64,000 nt of DNA from assembly GCF_007565055.1 (NCBI RefSeq), contig NC_044568.1:40761156-40825155 (forward strand), read 5' to 3'. Source of the DNA: Rhinopithecus roxellana. Lineage: Eukaryota; Chordata; Mammalia; Primates; Cercopithecidae. The notes below the pieces were generated by a model. It did not search any database. It was not told where the DNA came from and worked only from the letters and a program-made list of their open reading frames with translations. Of this stretch, positions 52,754 to 62,952 are shown in pieces. The position numbers were made by a program, and so were the translations under genes. Positions within the stretch are counted from its first letter, which is position 1, and each line of letters begins with the position of its first letter.

Positions 52754-53090
52754 GGCCGGGCGCGGTGGCTCAAGCCTGTAATCCCAGCACTTTGGGAGGC
52801 CGAGACGGGCGGATCATGAGGTCAGGAGATCGAGACCATCCTGGCTAATACGGTGAAACCCCGTCTCTACTAAAAAATACAAAAAACTAGCCGGGCGACG
52901 AGGCGGGCGCCTGTAGTCCCAGCTACTCGGGAGGCTGAGACAGGAGAATGGCGTGAACCCGGGAGGCGGAGCTTGCAGTGAGCTGAGAGCCGGCCACTGC
53001 ACTCCAGCCTGGGCGGCAGAGCAAGACTCCGTCTCAAAAAAAAAAAATAAAAAAAAAAATAAAATAAAATAAAATAAAATAAAATAAAAT
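52754..53090 (+). mobile_element. AluY (+), nested
   Basis: Flanks AAAATGAGGTGA at 52742-52753 and 53091-53102; (AAAAT)n tail. Confidence 0.95.
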
Positions 53091-53249
53091 AAAATGAGGT
53101 GAGAGAATAGTTGAGCCCAGGAGGTCGAGGCTGCAATGAGCCGTGATAACATCACTTCATTCCCACCTAGTGACAGAGTGAGTGAGACCGTGTCTCAAAA
53201 AAAAAAAAAAAAAAAAAAAAGGATCAATCTCTATAGAAAAATAAGGAAA

Positions 53250-53470
53250 AGAATCTGATGGCTGGGTTCAAATCCCAGTGTGCCATTTCCCAGATATACG
53301 ACCTTGAACAAGTTCCTTTAACTTCTCTGTGCCTCAGTTTCCTCATCTTTCACATGGCATGCTAATAATACTACCTACCTCATAGGGTTGTGCTGAGAAT
53401 TAAAAAAGTTAATAAACAGAAATCACTAGACTATAGAAAGCATTCAGTATCAGCTGTCATTTTCATCCTT
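53250..53470 (+). mobile_element. MIR relic (+)
   Basis: GGGTTCAAATCCCAG, TGCCTCAGTTTCCTCATC, ACTACCTACCTCATAGGGTTG and AAGCATTCAG in full MIR order. Confidence 0.85.
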
Positions 53471-53519
53471 CCTAAAGCTGTCACAGAGATCAGACTGTAT
53501 AAGAGGAGACACTCTGTGT

Positions 53520-53620
53520 AGCCCAGAGGTCAGGGGCAGCTTACTGCAGTACTCCCAATGTGACCTTGGCCAGGTCACTTACCCTCCCTAAACCTGAGTT
53601 AACTTATTTGTAAAATTGTT
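53520..53620 (+). mobile_element. MIR relic (+)
   Basis: CAATGTGACCTTGGCCAGGTCACTTACCC and TGAGTTAACTTATTTGTAAAATTG; cut by the following Alu. Confidence 0.65.
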
Positions 53621-53897
53621 TCTTTTTTTTAAGATGTAGTTTTGCTCTTGCCACCCAGGCTGGTGGTAGGATCTTGGCTCACTGCAGCCTCCACCTCTTG
53701 GGTTCAAGAGATTCTCCTGCTTCAGCCTCCTGAGTAGCTGGCATTACAGGCATGTGCCACCATGCCTGGTTAATTTCGTATTTTTAGTAGGACAGAATTT
53801 CATCATATTGGCCAGGCTGGTCTCGAACTCCTGACCTCAGGTTATCCACCCGCCTCAGCCTCTCCAAGTGCTGGGATTACAGGTGTGAGCCAGCTCA
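53621..53897 (-). mobile_element. Alu (-)
   Basis: Shortened right arm (CCAGGCTGGTGGTAGGATC); flanks TGTAAAATTG and TGTGAAATTA. Confidence 0.9.
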
Positions 53898-53945
53898 CGT
53901 GGTCTGTGAAATTAAAGAGACTGACAAAATTATCTCTGGATCTTC

Positions 53946-54056
53946 TGCCTGCCTGCCTGCCTTTCTTCCTTCCTTCCTTCCTTCCTTCCTTCCTTCCTTC
54001 CTTCCTTCCTTCCTTCCTTCCTTCCTTCCTTCCTTCCTTCCTTCCTCTCTCTTTCT
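53946..54056 (-). repeat. (TTCC)n microsatellite with TGCC start
   Basis: TGCCTGCCTGCC, then about 22 TTCC units; the tail side of the following minus Alu. On the minus strand it is (GGAA)n. Confidence 0.97.
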
Positions 54057-54613
54057 TTTTTGTTTTATTTGTTTGTTTGTTTGTTTGCTTGTTTGTTTGA
54101 GACAAAGTCTCAATCTGTCACACAGGTTGGAGTGCAGTGGTGCATTCATAGCTCACTGCAGCCTTGACTTCCTGGGCTCAAGTGATCCTCTCAACTCAAC
54201 CTCCCACGTAACCGGAACCACAGGCACATGCCACACGCTTGGCTAATTTTTTCTTTTTCTTTTTTTTCTCTCTTTTTTTTTTTTGACAGAGTCTTGCTCT
54301 GTTGCTCAGGCTGGAGTGCAGTGGTGTGATCTCGGCTCACTGCAACCTCTGCCTCCCGAGTTCAAGCGATTCTCCTGCCTCAGCCTCCTGAACAGCTGGG
54401 ACTACAGGCACGCGCCACCATGCCCAGCTAATTTTTGTATTTTTAGTAGAGACGGGGTTTCCTCACATTGGCCAGCCTGGTCTCGAACTCCTGACATCAT
54501 GATCGACCCGCCTCAGCCTCCCAAAGTGTAGGGATTACAGGCATGAGCCACCATGCCCGGCCATTTTTCATTTTTTGCAGAGACAGGATCTCACTTTGTT
54601 GCCCGGGCTTGAA
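54057..54613 (-). mobile_element. Old Alu (-), split by nested copies
   Basis: Parts 54057-54250 and 54563-54613 (ending GGGCTTGAATC), then broken again by the Alu at 54614. Confidence 0.82.
54251..54562 (-). mobile_element. Alu (-), nested
   Basis: Complete with C-interrupted T tail. Confidence 0.92.
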
Positions 54614-54925
54614 TCTTCATTTTCTTTTCTTTTATTTTATTTTTTTTTTTGAGACGGAGTCTCACTCTGTTATCTAGGCTGGAGTGCAAAGGCGATCTCA
54701 CTGCAAACTCCGCCTCCCGGGTTTACGCCATTCTCCTGCCTCAGCCTCCAGAGTATCTGGGACTACAGGCACCCGCCACCGCACCTGGCTAATTTTTTTG
54801 TATTTTTAGTAGAGATGGGGATTCACTGAGTTAGCCAGGATGGTCTTGATCTCCTGATCTCGTGATCTGCCCGTCTTGGCCTCCCAAAGTGCTGAGATTA
54901 CAGGCATGAGCCACCATGCCCGGCC
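54614..54925 (-). mobile_element. AluY (-)
   Basis: Complete; TTTTATTTTATTTT tail. Confidence 0.92.
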
Positions 54926-54935
54926 AATTTTTGTA

Positions 54936-55227
54936 TTTTTTTTTTGAGACGGAGTCTCGCTCTGTCGCCCGGGCTGGAGTGCAGTGGCCGGATCTCAGCT
55001 CACTGCAAGCTCCACCTCCCGGGTTTACGCCATTCTCCTGCCTCAGCCTCCCGAGTAGCTGGGACTACAGGCGCCCGCCACCTCGCCCGGCTAGTTTTTT
55101 GTATTTTTTAGTAGAGACGGGGTTTCACAGTGTTAGCCAGGATGGTCTTGATCTCCTGACCTCGTGATCCGCCCGTCTCGGCCTCCCAAAGTGCTGGGAT
55201 TACAGGCTTGAGCCACTGCGCCCGGCC
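54936..55227 (-). mobile_element. AluY (-), monkey type
   Basis: Inserted at AATTTTTGTATTT (54926-54938); similar TTTTGTATTT follows at 55231. Confidence 0.94.
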
Positions 55228-55363
55228 CAAGTTTTGTATTTTTAATAGAGACGGGGTTTCACCATGTTGGCCAGGCGGGTCTCAAACTCCTGACCTCAGG
55301 TGATCTGCCTGCCTCAGCCTCCCAAAGAGCTGGGATTACAGACGTGAGCTGCCGTACCCGGCC
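55228..55363 (-). mobile_element. Alu left arm (-), orphan
   Basis: CAAGTTTTGTATTTTTAATAGAG to GTACCCGGCC; its right arm is not directly adjacent. Confidence 0.88.
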
Positions 55364-55404
55364 AGATCTTCCTTTTCTAATCTGAAATTAAATGTGACAA
55401 TCTT

Positions 55405-55707
55405 TATTTATTTATTTATTTATTTTGAGACGGAGTCTCGCTCTGTGGCCCAGGCTGGAGTGCAGTGGCCGGATCTCAGCTCACTGCAAGCTCTGCCTCC
55501 CGGGATTACACCATTCTCCTGCCTCAGCCTCCTGAGTAGCTGGGACTACAGGCACCCGCCACCTCGCCTGGCTAGTTTTTTGTATTTTTAGTAGAGACGG
55601 GGTTTCACCGTGTTAGCCAGGATGGTCTCGATCTCCTGACCTCGTGATCTGCCCGTCTCGGCCTCCCAAAGTGCTGGGATTACAGGCTTGAGCCACCGCG
55701 CCCGGCC
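55405..55707 (-). mobile_element. AluY (-), monkey type
   Basis: (TTTA)n tail; inserted in the tail of the next Alu (CAATCTTT repeated at 55706). Confidence 0.94.
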
Positions 55708-56008
55708 AATCTTTTTGTTTTATAGAGATGGGGTCTCACTCTGTCACCCAGGCTGGAATGCAGTGGTGCCATGATCACGGCTCATTGCAAACTCAAACTC
55801 CTGGGTTCAAGCAATCCTCCTGCCTCAGCCTCCTGAGTAGCTGGGACTACAGGTGAGTGCCACCACTCCTGACTATTTTTCAAACTTTTTTGTAGAGACA
55901 AGGTGTCACTATGTTGTCCAGGTTGGTTTTGAACTCCTGACTCAAGCAATCCTCCTGCCTTGGACTCTCAAAGTGCTGGGATTACAGGTACCAGCCACTG
56001 TACCCAGC
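55708..56008 (-). mobile_element. Alu (-), AluJ-like
   Basis: Diverged complete copy; its tail is occupied by the Alu at 55405. Confidence 0.92.
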
Positions 56009-56254
56009 CATGAGTACTTGACCATGTGCTAAGTATGGGCTACCAATAGGGGAAACTGGTGAAGGAGGCAGCCTCAGAGCCTGCCAGTGGACACTAAACA
56101 AGTCGTGACATCCTTTCTCACTCACCGGCCATCTTGGCAGCTGTTCTTGGCTGGGGCCATCCTGTGGGAAGACAATGGCCACAGAGAAGATGGAAAAAGT
56201 CTCTTGAGTTTATCAAGTCTAGGCTCCAACTCATTACAAAAAGTGGAAAGTTGG

Positions 56255-56545
56255 TAGGCTGCGCACCGTGGCTCATGCTTGTAATCCCAGCACTTTGGGA
56301 GGCCGAGGTGGGCAGATCACCTGAGGTCAGGAGTTCGAGACCATCCTGGCAAACATGGTGAAACTCCATCTCCACTAAAATACAAAAATTAGCAGGTTGT
56401 GGTGGCGGGCGCCTATAATCCCAGCTGCTCTGGAGGTTGAGGCAGGAGAATCGCTTAAACCCGGGAGGCAGAGGTTGCAGTGAGTTGAGATCTCACCACT
56501 GCACTCCAGCCTGGGGGACAGAGCCAGATTCTTCTTAAAAAAAAA
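56255..56545 (+). mobile_element. Alu (+), first in the RPL30 pseudogene
   Basis: Preceded by AAAAGTGGAAAGTTGG and followed by ATAGTGGAAAGTTGG. Confidence 0.93.
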
Positions 56546-56557
56546 TAGTGGAAAGTT

Positions 56558-56858
56558 GGCCAGGCATGGTGGCTCATGTCTGTAATCCCACTACTTTGGG
56601 AGGCTGAGGCAGGTGAATCACCTGAGGTCAGGAGTTTAAGACCAGCCTGGCCAACATGGAGAATTCCCATCAGTACTGAAAATAAAAAAATAGGCCAGGT
56701 ATGGTGGCACGTGCCTGTAATCCTAGCTACTTGGGAGGCTGAGGCAGAAGAATTGCTTGAACCCGGGAGGCAGAGGTTGCAGTGAGCCAAGATTGTGCCA
56801 CTGCACTCCAGTCTGGGTGACAGAGCAAAAACTCCATCTCAAAAAAAAAAAGAAAAAA
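56558..56858 (+). mobile_element. Alu (+), second at the same target
   Basis: Followed by ATGTGGAGAGTTGG, a diverged copy of the same target. Confidence 0.94.
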
Positions 56859-56870
56859 TGTGGAGAGTTG

Positions 56871-57033
56871 GGTCAGGTGTGGTAGCTCATGCCTGTAATC
56901 TCAGCACATTGGGAGGCTGAGGCAGAGGGCAGCTCGAGGTCAAGAGTTCAAGACCAAACTGGGCAACATGATGAGATCCAGACCCTGTCTCTCTACAAAA
57001 AAAGAAAAGAAAAGAAAAAGAAGGGAAGAAAGA
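56871..57033 (+). mobile_element. Alu left monomer (+), third at the same target
   Basis: One arm with a long AAAAG-patterned tail; followed by AAAAGTGGAAAGTATC, where the pseudogene resumes. Confidence 0.9.
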
Positions 57034-57343
57034 AAAGTGGAAAGTATCTGCTGGGGTACAGCAGACTCTGAAGATGATCAGACAAGGCAAAGTGAAATTG
57101 ATCATCCTTGCCAACAACTGCCCAGCTTTGAGGAAGTCTGAAATAGAGCACTGTATCATGTTGGCCAAAACTGGTGTCCATTACTACAGTGGCAATAATA
57201 TTGACTTGGGCACAGCATGTGGAAAATACTACAGAGTGTACACACTGACCGTCATTGATCCAGGTGAGTCTCGTATTAGAAGCATGCCGGAACAGACCAG
57301 TGAAAAGTAAACCATGCAAAATCTGTCTTTAATAAAACTTGTC

Positions 57344-57642
57344 GGCCGGGCGCGGTGGCTCAAGCCTGTAATCCCAGCACTTTGGGAGGCCGAGACGGGC
57401 GGATCACGAGGTCGGGAGATCAAGACCATCCTGGCTAACACGGTGAAACCCCGTCTCTACTAAAAATACAAAAAACTAGCTGGGCGAGGTTGCGGGCGCC
57501 TGTAGTCCCAGCTACTCGGGAGGCTGAGGCAGGAGAATGGCGTAAATCCGGGAGGCGGAGCTTGCAGTGAGCTGAGATCCGGCCACTGCACTCCAGCCCA
57601 GGTGACAGAGAGAGACTCCGCCTCAAAAAAAAAAAAAAAAAA
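57344..57642 (+). mobile_element. AluY (+), monkey type
   Basis: Inserted after AATAAAACTTGTC in the pseudogene 3' end. Confidence 0.96.
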
Positions 57643-57940
57643 GGCCGGGCGCGGTGGCTCAAGCCTGTAATCCCAGCACTTCGGGAGGCCGAGACGGGCG
57701 GATCACGAGGTCAGGAAATCGAGACCATCCTGGCTAACACGGTGAAACCCCGTCTCTACTAAAAATACAAAAAATTAGCCGGGCGAGGTGGCGGCGCCTG
57801 TAGTCCCAGCTACTCGGGAGGCTGAGGCAGGAGAATGGCGTGAACCCGGGAGGCAGAGCTTGCAGTGAGCTGAGATCCGGCCACTGCACCCCAGCCTGGG
57901 CGACAGAGCGAGACTCCGTCTCAAAAAAAAAAAAAAAAAA
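57643..57940 (+). mobile_element. AluY (+), monkey type, abutting
   Basis: Directly on the tail of the previous copy; AACTTGTC follows at 57941, the matching target copy for the pair. Confidence 0.96.
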
Positions 57941-57973
57941 AACTTGTCAGCTTGCTTTTTGAAAAAAATAATA

Positions 57974-58566
57974 GGCTGGGCATGGCGGCTCACACCTGTA
58001 ATCCCAGCATGTAAGGAGGTCAAGGCAGGAGGATTGCTTGAGACCAGGAGATTAAAACCAGCCTGGTCAACATAGCAAGACCCTGTCTCTACAAAAAAAA
58101 AAAAAATTAAAAACAGCCAGGAGTGGCAGCCTGCACCTGTAGTCCCGGCTACTCAAGAGGCAGAGGCAGGAGGATCCCTTGAGTCCAGGAGTTTGAGGCT
58201 GCAGTGAACTGTGATTACATGAGACCCTGTCTCTCAGGCCGGGCGCGGTGGCTCAAGCCTGTAATCCCAGCACTTTGGGAGGCCGAGACGGGCGGATCAC
58301 GAGGTCAGGAGATCGAGACCATCCTGGCTAACACAGTGAAACCCCGTCTCTACAACAAAATACAAAAAACTAGCCGGGCGTGGTGGCGGGCGCCTGTAGT
58401 CCCAGCTACTCGGGAGGCTGAGGCAGGAGAATGGCGTAAACCCGGGAGGCGGAGCTTGCAGTGAGCTGAGATCCGGCCACTGCACTCCAGCCTGGGCGAC
58501 ACAGCGAGACTCCGTCTCAAAAAAAAAAAAAAAAAAAAAAGACCCTGTCTCTCAAATAAATGCATA
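57974..58566 (+). mobile_element. Old Alu (+), split near its end
   Basis: Parts 57974-58236 and 58541-58566; AluJ-like, with a deletion before GAGACCCTGTCTC. Confidence 0.88.
58237..58540 (+). mobile_element. AluY (+), monkey type, nested
   Basis: Perfect flanks GACCCTGTCTCTCA at 58223-58236 and 58541-58554. Confidence 0.96.
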
Positions 58567-58742
58567 ATAAACAAATAATGACAAGTGTGTGGAGTATGAC
58601 AAAAAGAAAGGTCCAGGGAACCGCTGGATCACCGAGCAAGGAGATGTGCATCACCCGGGGCCGTAGGGAGAGAAGCGCACTGAGTGCAGAGAAAAGGGCA
58701 TTCCAGTCAGAGGGAGCAGTGAACAGATGCATGGGGATAATA
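58567..58742 (+). mobile_element. L2 relic (+)
   Basis: GAAAAGGGCATTCCAGTCAGAGGGAGCAGTG with GATGCATGGGG is L2 body. It continues after two Alus at 59370-59545 (GAAGCTTTTGAAGGGTTTG). Confidence 0.7.
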
Positions 58743-58754
58743 AAAGTTGATGCA

Positions 58755-59042
58755 GGCCAGGCATGATGACTCACACCTGTAATCCCAGCACTTTGGGAGG
58801 CCCAGGCAGGTAGATCACCTGAGGTCAAGACCAGCCTGGCCAACATGGCAAAACCCTGTCTCTACTAAAGATACAAAAATAAGCTGGGCGTGGTGACACA
58901 CGCCTGCAATCCCAGCTACTCGGGAGGCTGAGGCAGGAGAATCGCTTGAACTCGGGAGGTGGAGGTTGCAGTGAGCTGAGATCGCACCACTGCACTCCAG
59001 CCTGGGCAACAGAGTGAGACTCTGTCTCAAAGACACAAACAA
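58755..59042 (+). mobile_element. Alu (+)
   Basis: Target AAAAGTTGATGCA before, AAAAGTTGCTGCA after. Confidence 0.94.
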
Positions 59043-59055
59043 AAAAGTTGCTGCA

Positions 59056-59356
59056 GGCCAGGTGCAGTGGTTCACGCCTATAATCCCAGCACTTTGGGAG
59101 GCCGAGGCAGACGGATCACCTGAAGTCAGGAATTTGAGACCAGCTTGTTTAACATGGTGAAACCCCGTCTCTAGTAAAAATACAAAAATTAGCCAGCCAT
59201 GGTGGCAGGCACCTGCAGTCCCAGCTACTCGGGAGGCTAAGGCAGGAGAATTGCTTGAACTTGGGAGGCAGAGGTTGCAGTGAGCCGAGACTGTGCCACT
59301 GCACTCCAGCCTGGGTGACAGAGCGAGACTCTGTCTCAAAAAAAAAAAAAAAAAAA
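59056..59356 (+). mobile_element. Alu (+), at the same target
   Basis: Starts on the second target copy; GAAGTTGATACAG follows its tail. Confidence 0.94.
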
Positions 59357-59545
59357 AGAAGTTGATACAGCAAAGGCGGGGGTATTATGTTGAAGAGGCA
59401 GAAACTGAGAAGCTCTGTAGGGTCCAATTATGGAGGGTCGTTCAAGCCCCAGCAGGGTTAAAGATAATAGGAAGCTTTTGAAGGGTTTGAAGCCCAGGCT
59501 GTCATGATCAACTCTACTGAGACCAGTGAAATATGCAGATGAGTA

Positions 59546-59864
59546 GATGACCTGTCTCATACCTTGCCTGGAGCAGGGAAGGCTGTTTGAGAGTCTTTCC
59601 CATCGTGACCAGCTGCTGGGACTCTGCTTCCTCTCTGTTCAGGTGGCTGCTGACAACTACCAGGCACTGGCGAGCTTCTTTGGAAAGTTCTCCACTTTTG
59701 CCAGCCATGACTGCTGTTTTTGGAAAATGTGACAGGGGTGTGTATGAGCCCTCCCTGAGTGTGCAAACTGTCAAGGGTCTGTTTTCCATCAATTTCAAAG
59801 TAAGCCTCAAGCCTCAGCTGAGCAGGAATTAAACACCAGCGAAACCTTGAGTTCCTTATCCTTT
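59546..59864 (+). other. Unclassified spacer
   Basis: No gene or repeat recognised with confidence. Confidence 0.4.
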
Positions 59865-60010
59865 GCTTCAAGGCTTCCTCTATCCCATAAATATGTATTG
59901 AGCACCCCATCTGTGCCAGGAACTGACGTGGCACTGGGAATATGGCAGTGACCAAGACAGACACAATCTCTGCCTTCTAGGTGGGAGGAAATAGGCAGTG
60001 AACACAAACA
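59865..60010 (+). mobile_element. L2 relic (+)
   Basis: CATAAATATGTATTGAGCACC, GTGCCAGGAACTGACGTGGC and CAATCTCTGCCTTCTAGG in L2 order. Confidence 0.7.
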
Positions 60011-60291
60011 CACACATACAAAAAGGTCGTTTAGAACACTAACTGCAGTGAAGGGCCTCCTTAGCATCCATGGAAGCCTTCCTGAGAAGGAAACAGGTGA
60101 GTTGAAGGATGAGGAACAGCTAGAGAAGACTGGTCCAGGAGGAGAGAAAAGGGGTGTGTCTGGGCACGGTGGCTCATGCCTGTAATCCCAGTACTTTGGG
60201 AGGCCACGGTGGGCACATTGCTTGAGCCCAGGCGTTAGAGACCAGACTGGGCAACAAAGTGAGAGTCCGTCTCTACTAAAAATACAAAAAG

Positions 60292-60632
60292 TTAGCCGGG
60301 TGTGGTGGCTCATGCCTGTAATCCTAGCACTTTGGGAGGCCAAGGCAGGTGAATCACCTGAGGTCAGGAGTTTGAGACCAGCCTAGCCAACATGGTGAAA
60401 CCCCATCTTTACTAAAAATCAGCCAGGTGTGGTGGCGGGCACCTATAATCCCAGCTACTAAACAGGGTGAGGCAAGAGAATCACTTGAACCTGGGGCGGG
60501 TGGAGGTTGCAGTGAGCCAAGACTGCACTCCAGTCTGGGCGACAGAGCACAACACTGCACTCCAGTCTGGGCGACAGAGCAAAACTCTGTCAAGAAAAAC
60601 AAAAAAGAAAAACAAACAAACAAACAAACAAA
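60292..60632 (+). mobile_element. Alu (+) with 32-bp internal tandem duplication
   Basis: ACTGCACTCCAGTCTGGGCG...AAC occurs at 60522-60553 and 60554-60585. (CAAA)n tail. Confidence 0.92.
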
Positions 60633-60925
60633 TTGGCGTAGCGCGGTGGCTCACGCCTGTAATCCCAGCACTTTGGGGGGTTGAGGTGGATCATGAGGTC
60701 GGGAGATCAAGATCATCCTGGCCAACATGGTGAAAGCCCATCTCTACTAAAAATACAAAAATTAGCAGAGCACGGTGGCACGTGGCTGTAAAATCAGCTA
60801 CTCGGGAGGATGAGGCAGGAGAATTGCTTGAACCAGAGAGTCGGAGGTTGCACTGAGCCAAGATCCCACCACTGCACTCCAGCTTGGTGATAGAGTGAGA
60901 CTCCATCTCAAAAAATAAAAAAAGT
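60633..60925 (+). mobile_element. Alu (+)
   Basis: Complete, diverged; GCGTAGCGCGGTGGCTC head. Confidence 0.9.
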
Positions 60926-61087
60926 ACAAAAAATACAAAAAATTAGCCAGGTGTGGTGGTGCACACTTGTAGTCCAAGCTACTCGGGAGGCTGAAGGGCA
61001 GGATTACCTGAGCCTGAGGAGGTCAAGCCTGAGTGATCACACCATTGCCCTCCAGCCTGGGTGACCGAATGAGACCCACCTCAGTGT

Positions 61088-61285
61088 TGGGGATGGACAG
61101 TAAGAAAGAGGCTCTTGTGGCAGGTGGGGACCTTGTAAGCCATGTAAAAATTCTATAGGGAGCCATTAGAAGGATTTTAGCAGAAGGATAGTTTATGGAG
61201 GAGCAGGGCAGAGTACAAAGATGGAGACCAATCAGGGCCTGCTGTGGTCCAGGCAGAGATGACAGCGACACATGGACTAGAATGA
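61088..61285 (+). mobile_element. L2 relic (+)
   Basis: GACCTTGTAAGCCATG, GGGAGCCATTAGAAGGATTTTAGCAG and GTCCAGGCAGAGATGAC are L2 body sequence. Confidence 0.75.
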
Positions 61286-61439
61286 GAACATGGGAGACAG
61301 ATCAATGGGAAGAGTGGGGATATATTCAGAGGATAGTGACTGATCTCTGACCTTGATCCTCATCCCCCTCTACTGTAATCTGAAAGGTGTCAGCTGCTCT
61401 GAGGTTCTGAGTATGGCTCTGTGTTAACCCTGCAGGAGG

Positions 61440-62030
61440 CAATGTAGCCAAGTGGCTACAAGTGTAGATCTGGACATCACACCAATCTGGGTTTGAATCC
61501 TGGCACTGCCTCTGACTGACTGTGGCCTTGAGCAAGCTCTTTACCATCCCTTTGCCTCAATTTCCTTGTCTGCAAAATGGGAATGCACAGGCTGGGCTCG
61601 GTGGTTCATGCATGTAATCCCAGCACTTTGGGAGGCCGAGGCGAGCGCATCACCTGAGGCCGGGAGCTCAAGACCAGCCTGGCCAACACGGGGAAACCCT
61701 GTCTCTAGTAAAAATACAAAAATTAGCCAGTCGTGGTGACCCATGTCGGTAATCCCAGCTACTTGGGATGCTGAGGCAGGAGAATCGCTTAAACCTGGGA
61801 GGCGGAGGTTGCAGTGAACCGAGATCGCGCCACTGCACTCCAGCTTAGGCCATGGAGTGAGACTCTGTCTCAAAAAAAAAAAAAATTGGGAAAGCACAGA
61901 GTAGTACCTGCTTCACAGGGTTATGGTAAATAAAGGAGACAATTAAAATGAAGGACTCAAGGCAGGGTCTGGCAGACAGCGACTGCTTAGTCAAGGTGAG
62001 TCATTATCACTGTCATGATCAAGTAGAGGC
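61440..62030 (+). mobile_element. MIR (+), split by an Alu
   Basis: CTGGGTTTGAATCCTGGCACTGCC and TTTCCTTGTCTGCAAAATGGG before, GTACCTGCTTCACAGGGTTATGG and AGGGTCTGGCAGACAGCGAC after the Alu: a near-complete MIR. Confidence 0.85.
61590..61885 (+). mobile_element. Alu (+), inserted in the MIR
   Basis: Flanks TGGGAATGCACAG (61577-61589) and TGGGAAAGCACAG (61887-61899). Confidence 0.95.
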
Positions 62031-62454
62031 ATTTACTTGTCCCTCCTGGTTTTAGGCCAATGACACTGACGGAATTTGGTTACTATGGCCTCATTGGCAA
62101 AGAGTAAGTTCTGTCTCCTTCCAGTCCTTATCTTTGGCACCTTGTGGTACACCTACCTGTGAGGCAGGTGGCTCTCTGCCATCCTTCAGTCAGAGACAGG
62201 TGATGCCACCATGCAGACCAATTTAGAAATGGCAGGAAATGGGGTGACTTCCATGGGAATGGAGGTGGGTCCAGTGGCCCCCTGCTGTCACTGTCCGACT
62301 TTCCAGACCTCTGTCCACAGCCTCTGGCCATTCCTCACATCTACTGCTGCTCTGAGGGCACCTGCAACTTCAGCAACACAGAGAACCACTGCCTGAAAGT
62401 GGTGAGTCACCTCCTCTCCTCAGAATCAGAGGAAGGTTAGAATGAGGGTGTCTC
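62031..62454 (+). other. Unique segment with exon-like signals
   Basis: Acceptor-like CTGGTTTTAG at 62056 and donor-like AAAGA|GTAAGT at 62103 frame a 48-nt block. A second block ends AAAGTG|GTGAGT at 62402 after an acceptor-like CTGTCCACAG. One frame reads PMTLTEFGYYGLIGK in the first, another PLAIPHIYCCSEGTCNF in the second. I cannot tie these to a known gene; an old or non-coding exon, or chance, are all possible. Confidence 0.25.
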
Positions 62455-62758
62455 GGCCGGGAGCAGTGGCTCATGCCTGTAATCTCAGCACTTTGGGGGA
62501 CTGAGGCGGTCGGGTCACCTGAGGTCAGGAGTTCAAGACCAGCCTAGCCAACGTGGAGAAACTCCCATCTCTACTAAAAATACAAAATTAGCTGGGTATG
62601 GTGGTGCATGCCTGTAATCCCAGCTTCTCGGGAGGCTGAGGCAGGAGAATTGCTTGAACCCATGAGGCGGAGGTTGTGGTGAGCCAAGATCGCGCCATTG
62701 CACTCTAGCCTGGGCAACAAGAGCGAAACTCCATCTCAAAAAAAAAAAAAAAAAAAAA
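62455..62758 (+). mobile_element. Alu (+)
   Basis: Complete with 21-base A tail; GGTGTCTC before, and GGATGTCTC after the adjoining monomer. Confidence 0.93.
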
Positions 62759-62882
62759 TTAAACTGAGACAGGGTCTCTGCTATGTTGCCCAGGCTGGTC
62801 TGGAACTGCTGGGCTCAAGCAGTCCTCCCACTTTGGCCTCCCAAAGTGCTGGGACTACAGGCATGAGCTATTGAACCTGGCC
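62759..62882 (-). mobile_element. Free left Alu monomer (-)
   Basis: Single arm from GAGACAGGGTCTCTGC to ACCTGGCC, opposite to the Alu before it. Confidence 0.85.
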
Positions 62883-62952
62883 GGGATGTCTCTTTCCTGC
62901 TCAGGTGTCAGAAGAGCAAAAAGAGGAGCTTAGAACCCCAGTGCATAGTGCT

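Larger units (their letters stand above)
52300..53220 (+). mobile_element. Old Alu (+) interrupted by two younger Alus of opposite orientation
   Basis: Pieces 52300-52424, 52726-52753 and 53103-53220. The outer target AAAAGGATCAATCTC occurs at 52284-52298 and 53217-53231. Confidence 0.92.
56110..57972 (+). pseudogene. Processed RPL30 pseudogene, broken by five Alus
   Basis: Intronless copy of ribosomal protein L30 mRNA in three pieces: 56110-56254 (5' UTR-like CCGGCCATCTTGGCAGCTG, ATG at 56175, codons to KSGK), 57034-57343 (remaining coding sequence, TAA at 57308, AATAAA at 57331) and 57941-57972 (3' end and A-rich tail). A one-base insertion after the start shifts the frame and puts TGA at codon 11; one codon is missing near the end (GESRIRSMP). 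Three Alus split it at AAAGTGGAAAGT and two more sit at its poly(A) signal. It cannot make L30. Confidence 0.93.
60159..61087 (+). mobile_element. Old Alu (+), split by two Alus
   Basis: Left arm 60159-60291 and a right arm 60926-61087 that begins AAAAAATTAGCCAGGTGTGG. Confidence 0.8.

Noticed and set aside
57074..57310. 78-codon frame matching ribosomal protein L30
   Set aside because: Not a functional gene: no introns, 5' part separated by Alus, early frameshift and stop. Kept as a processed pseudogene.
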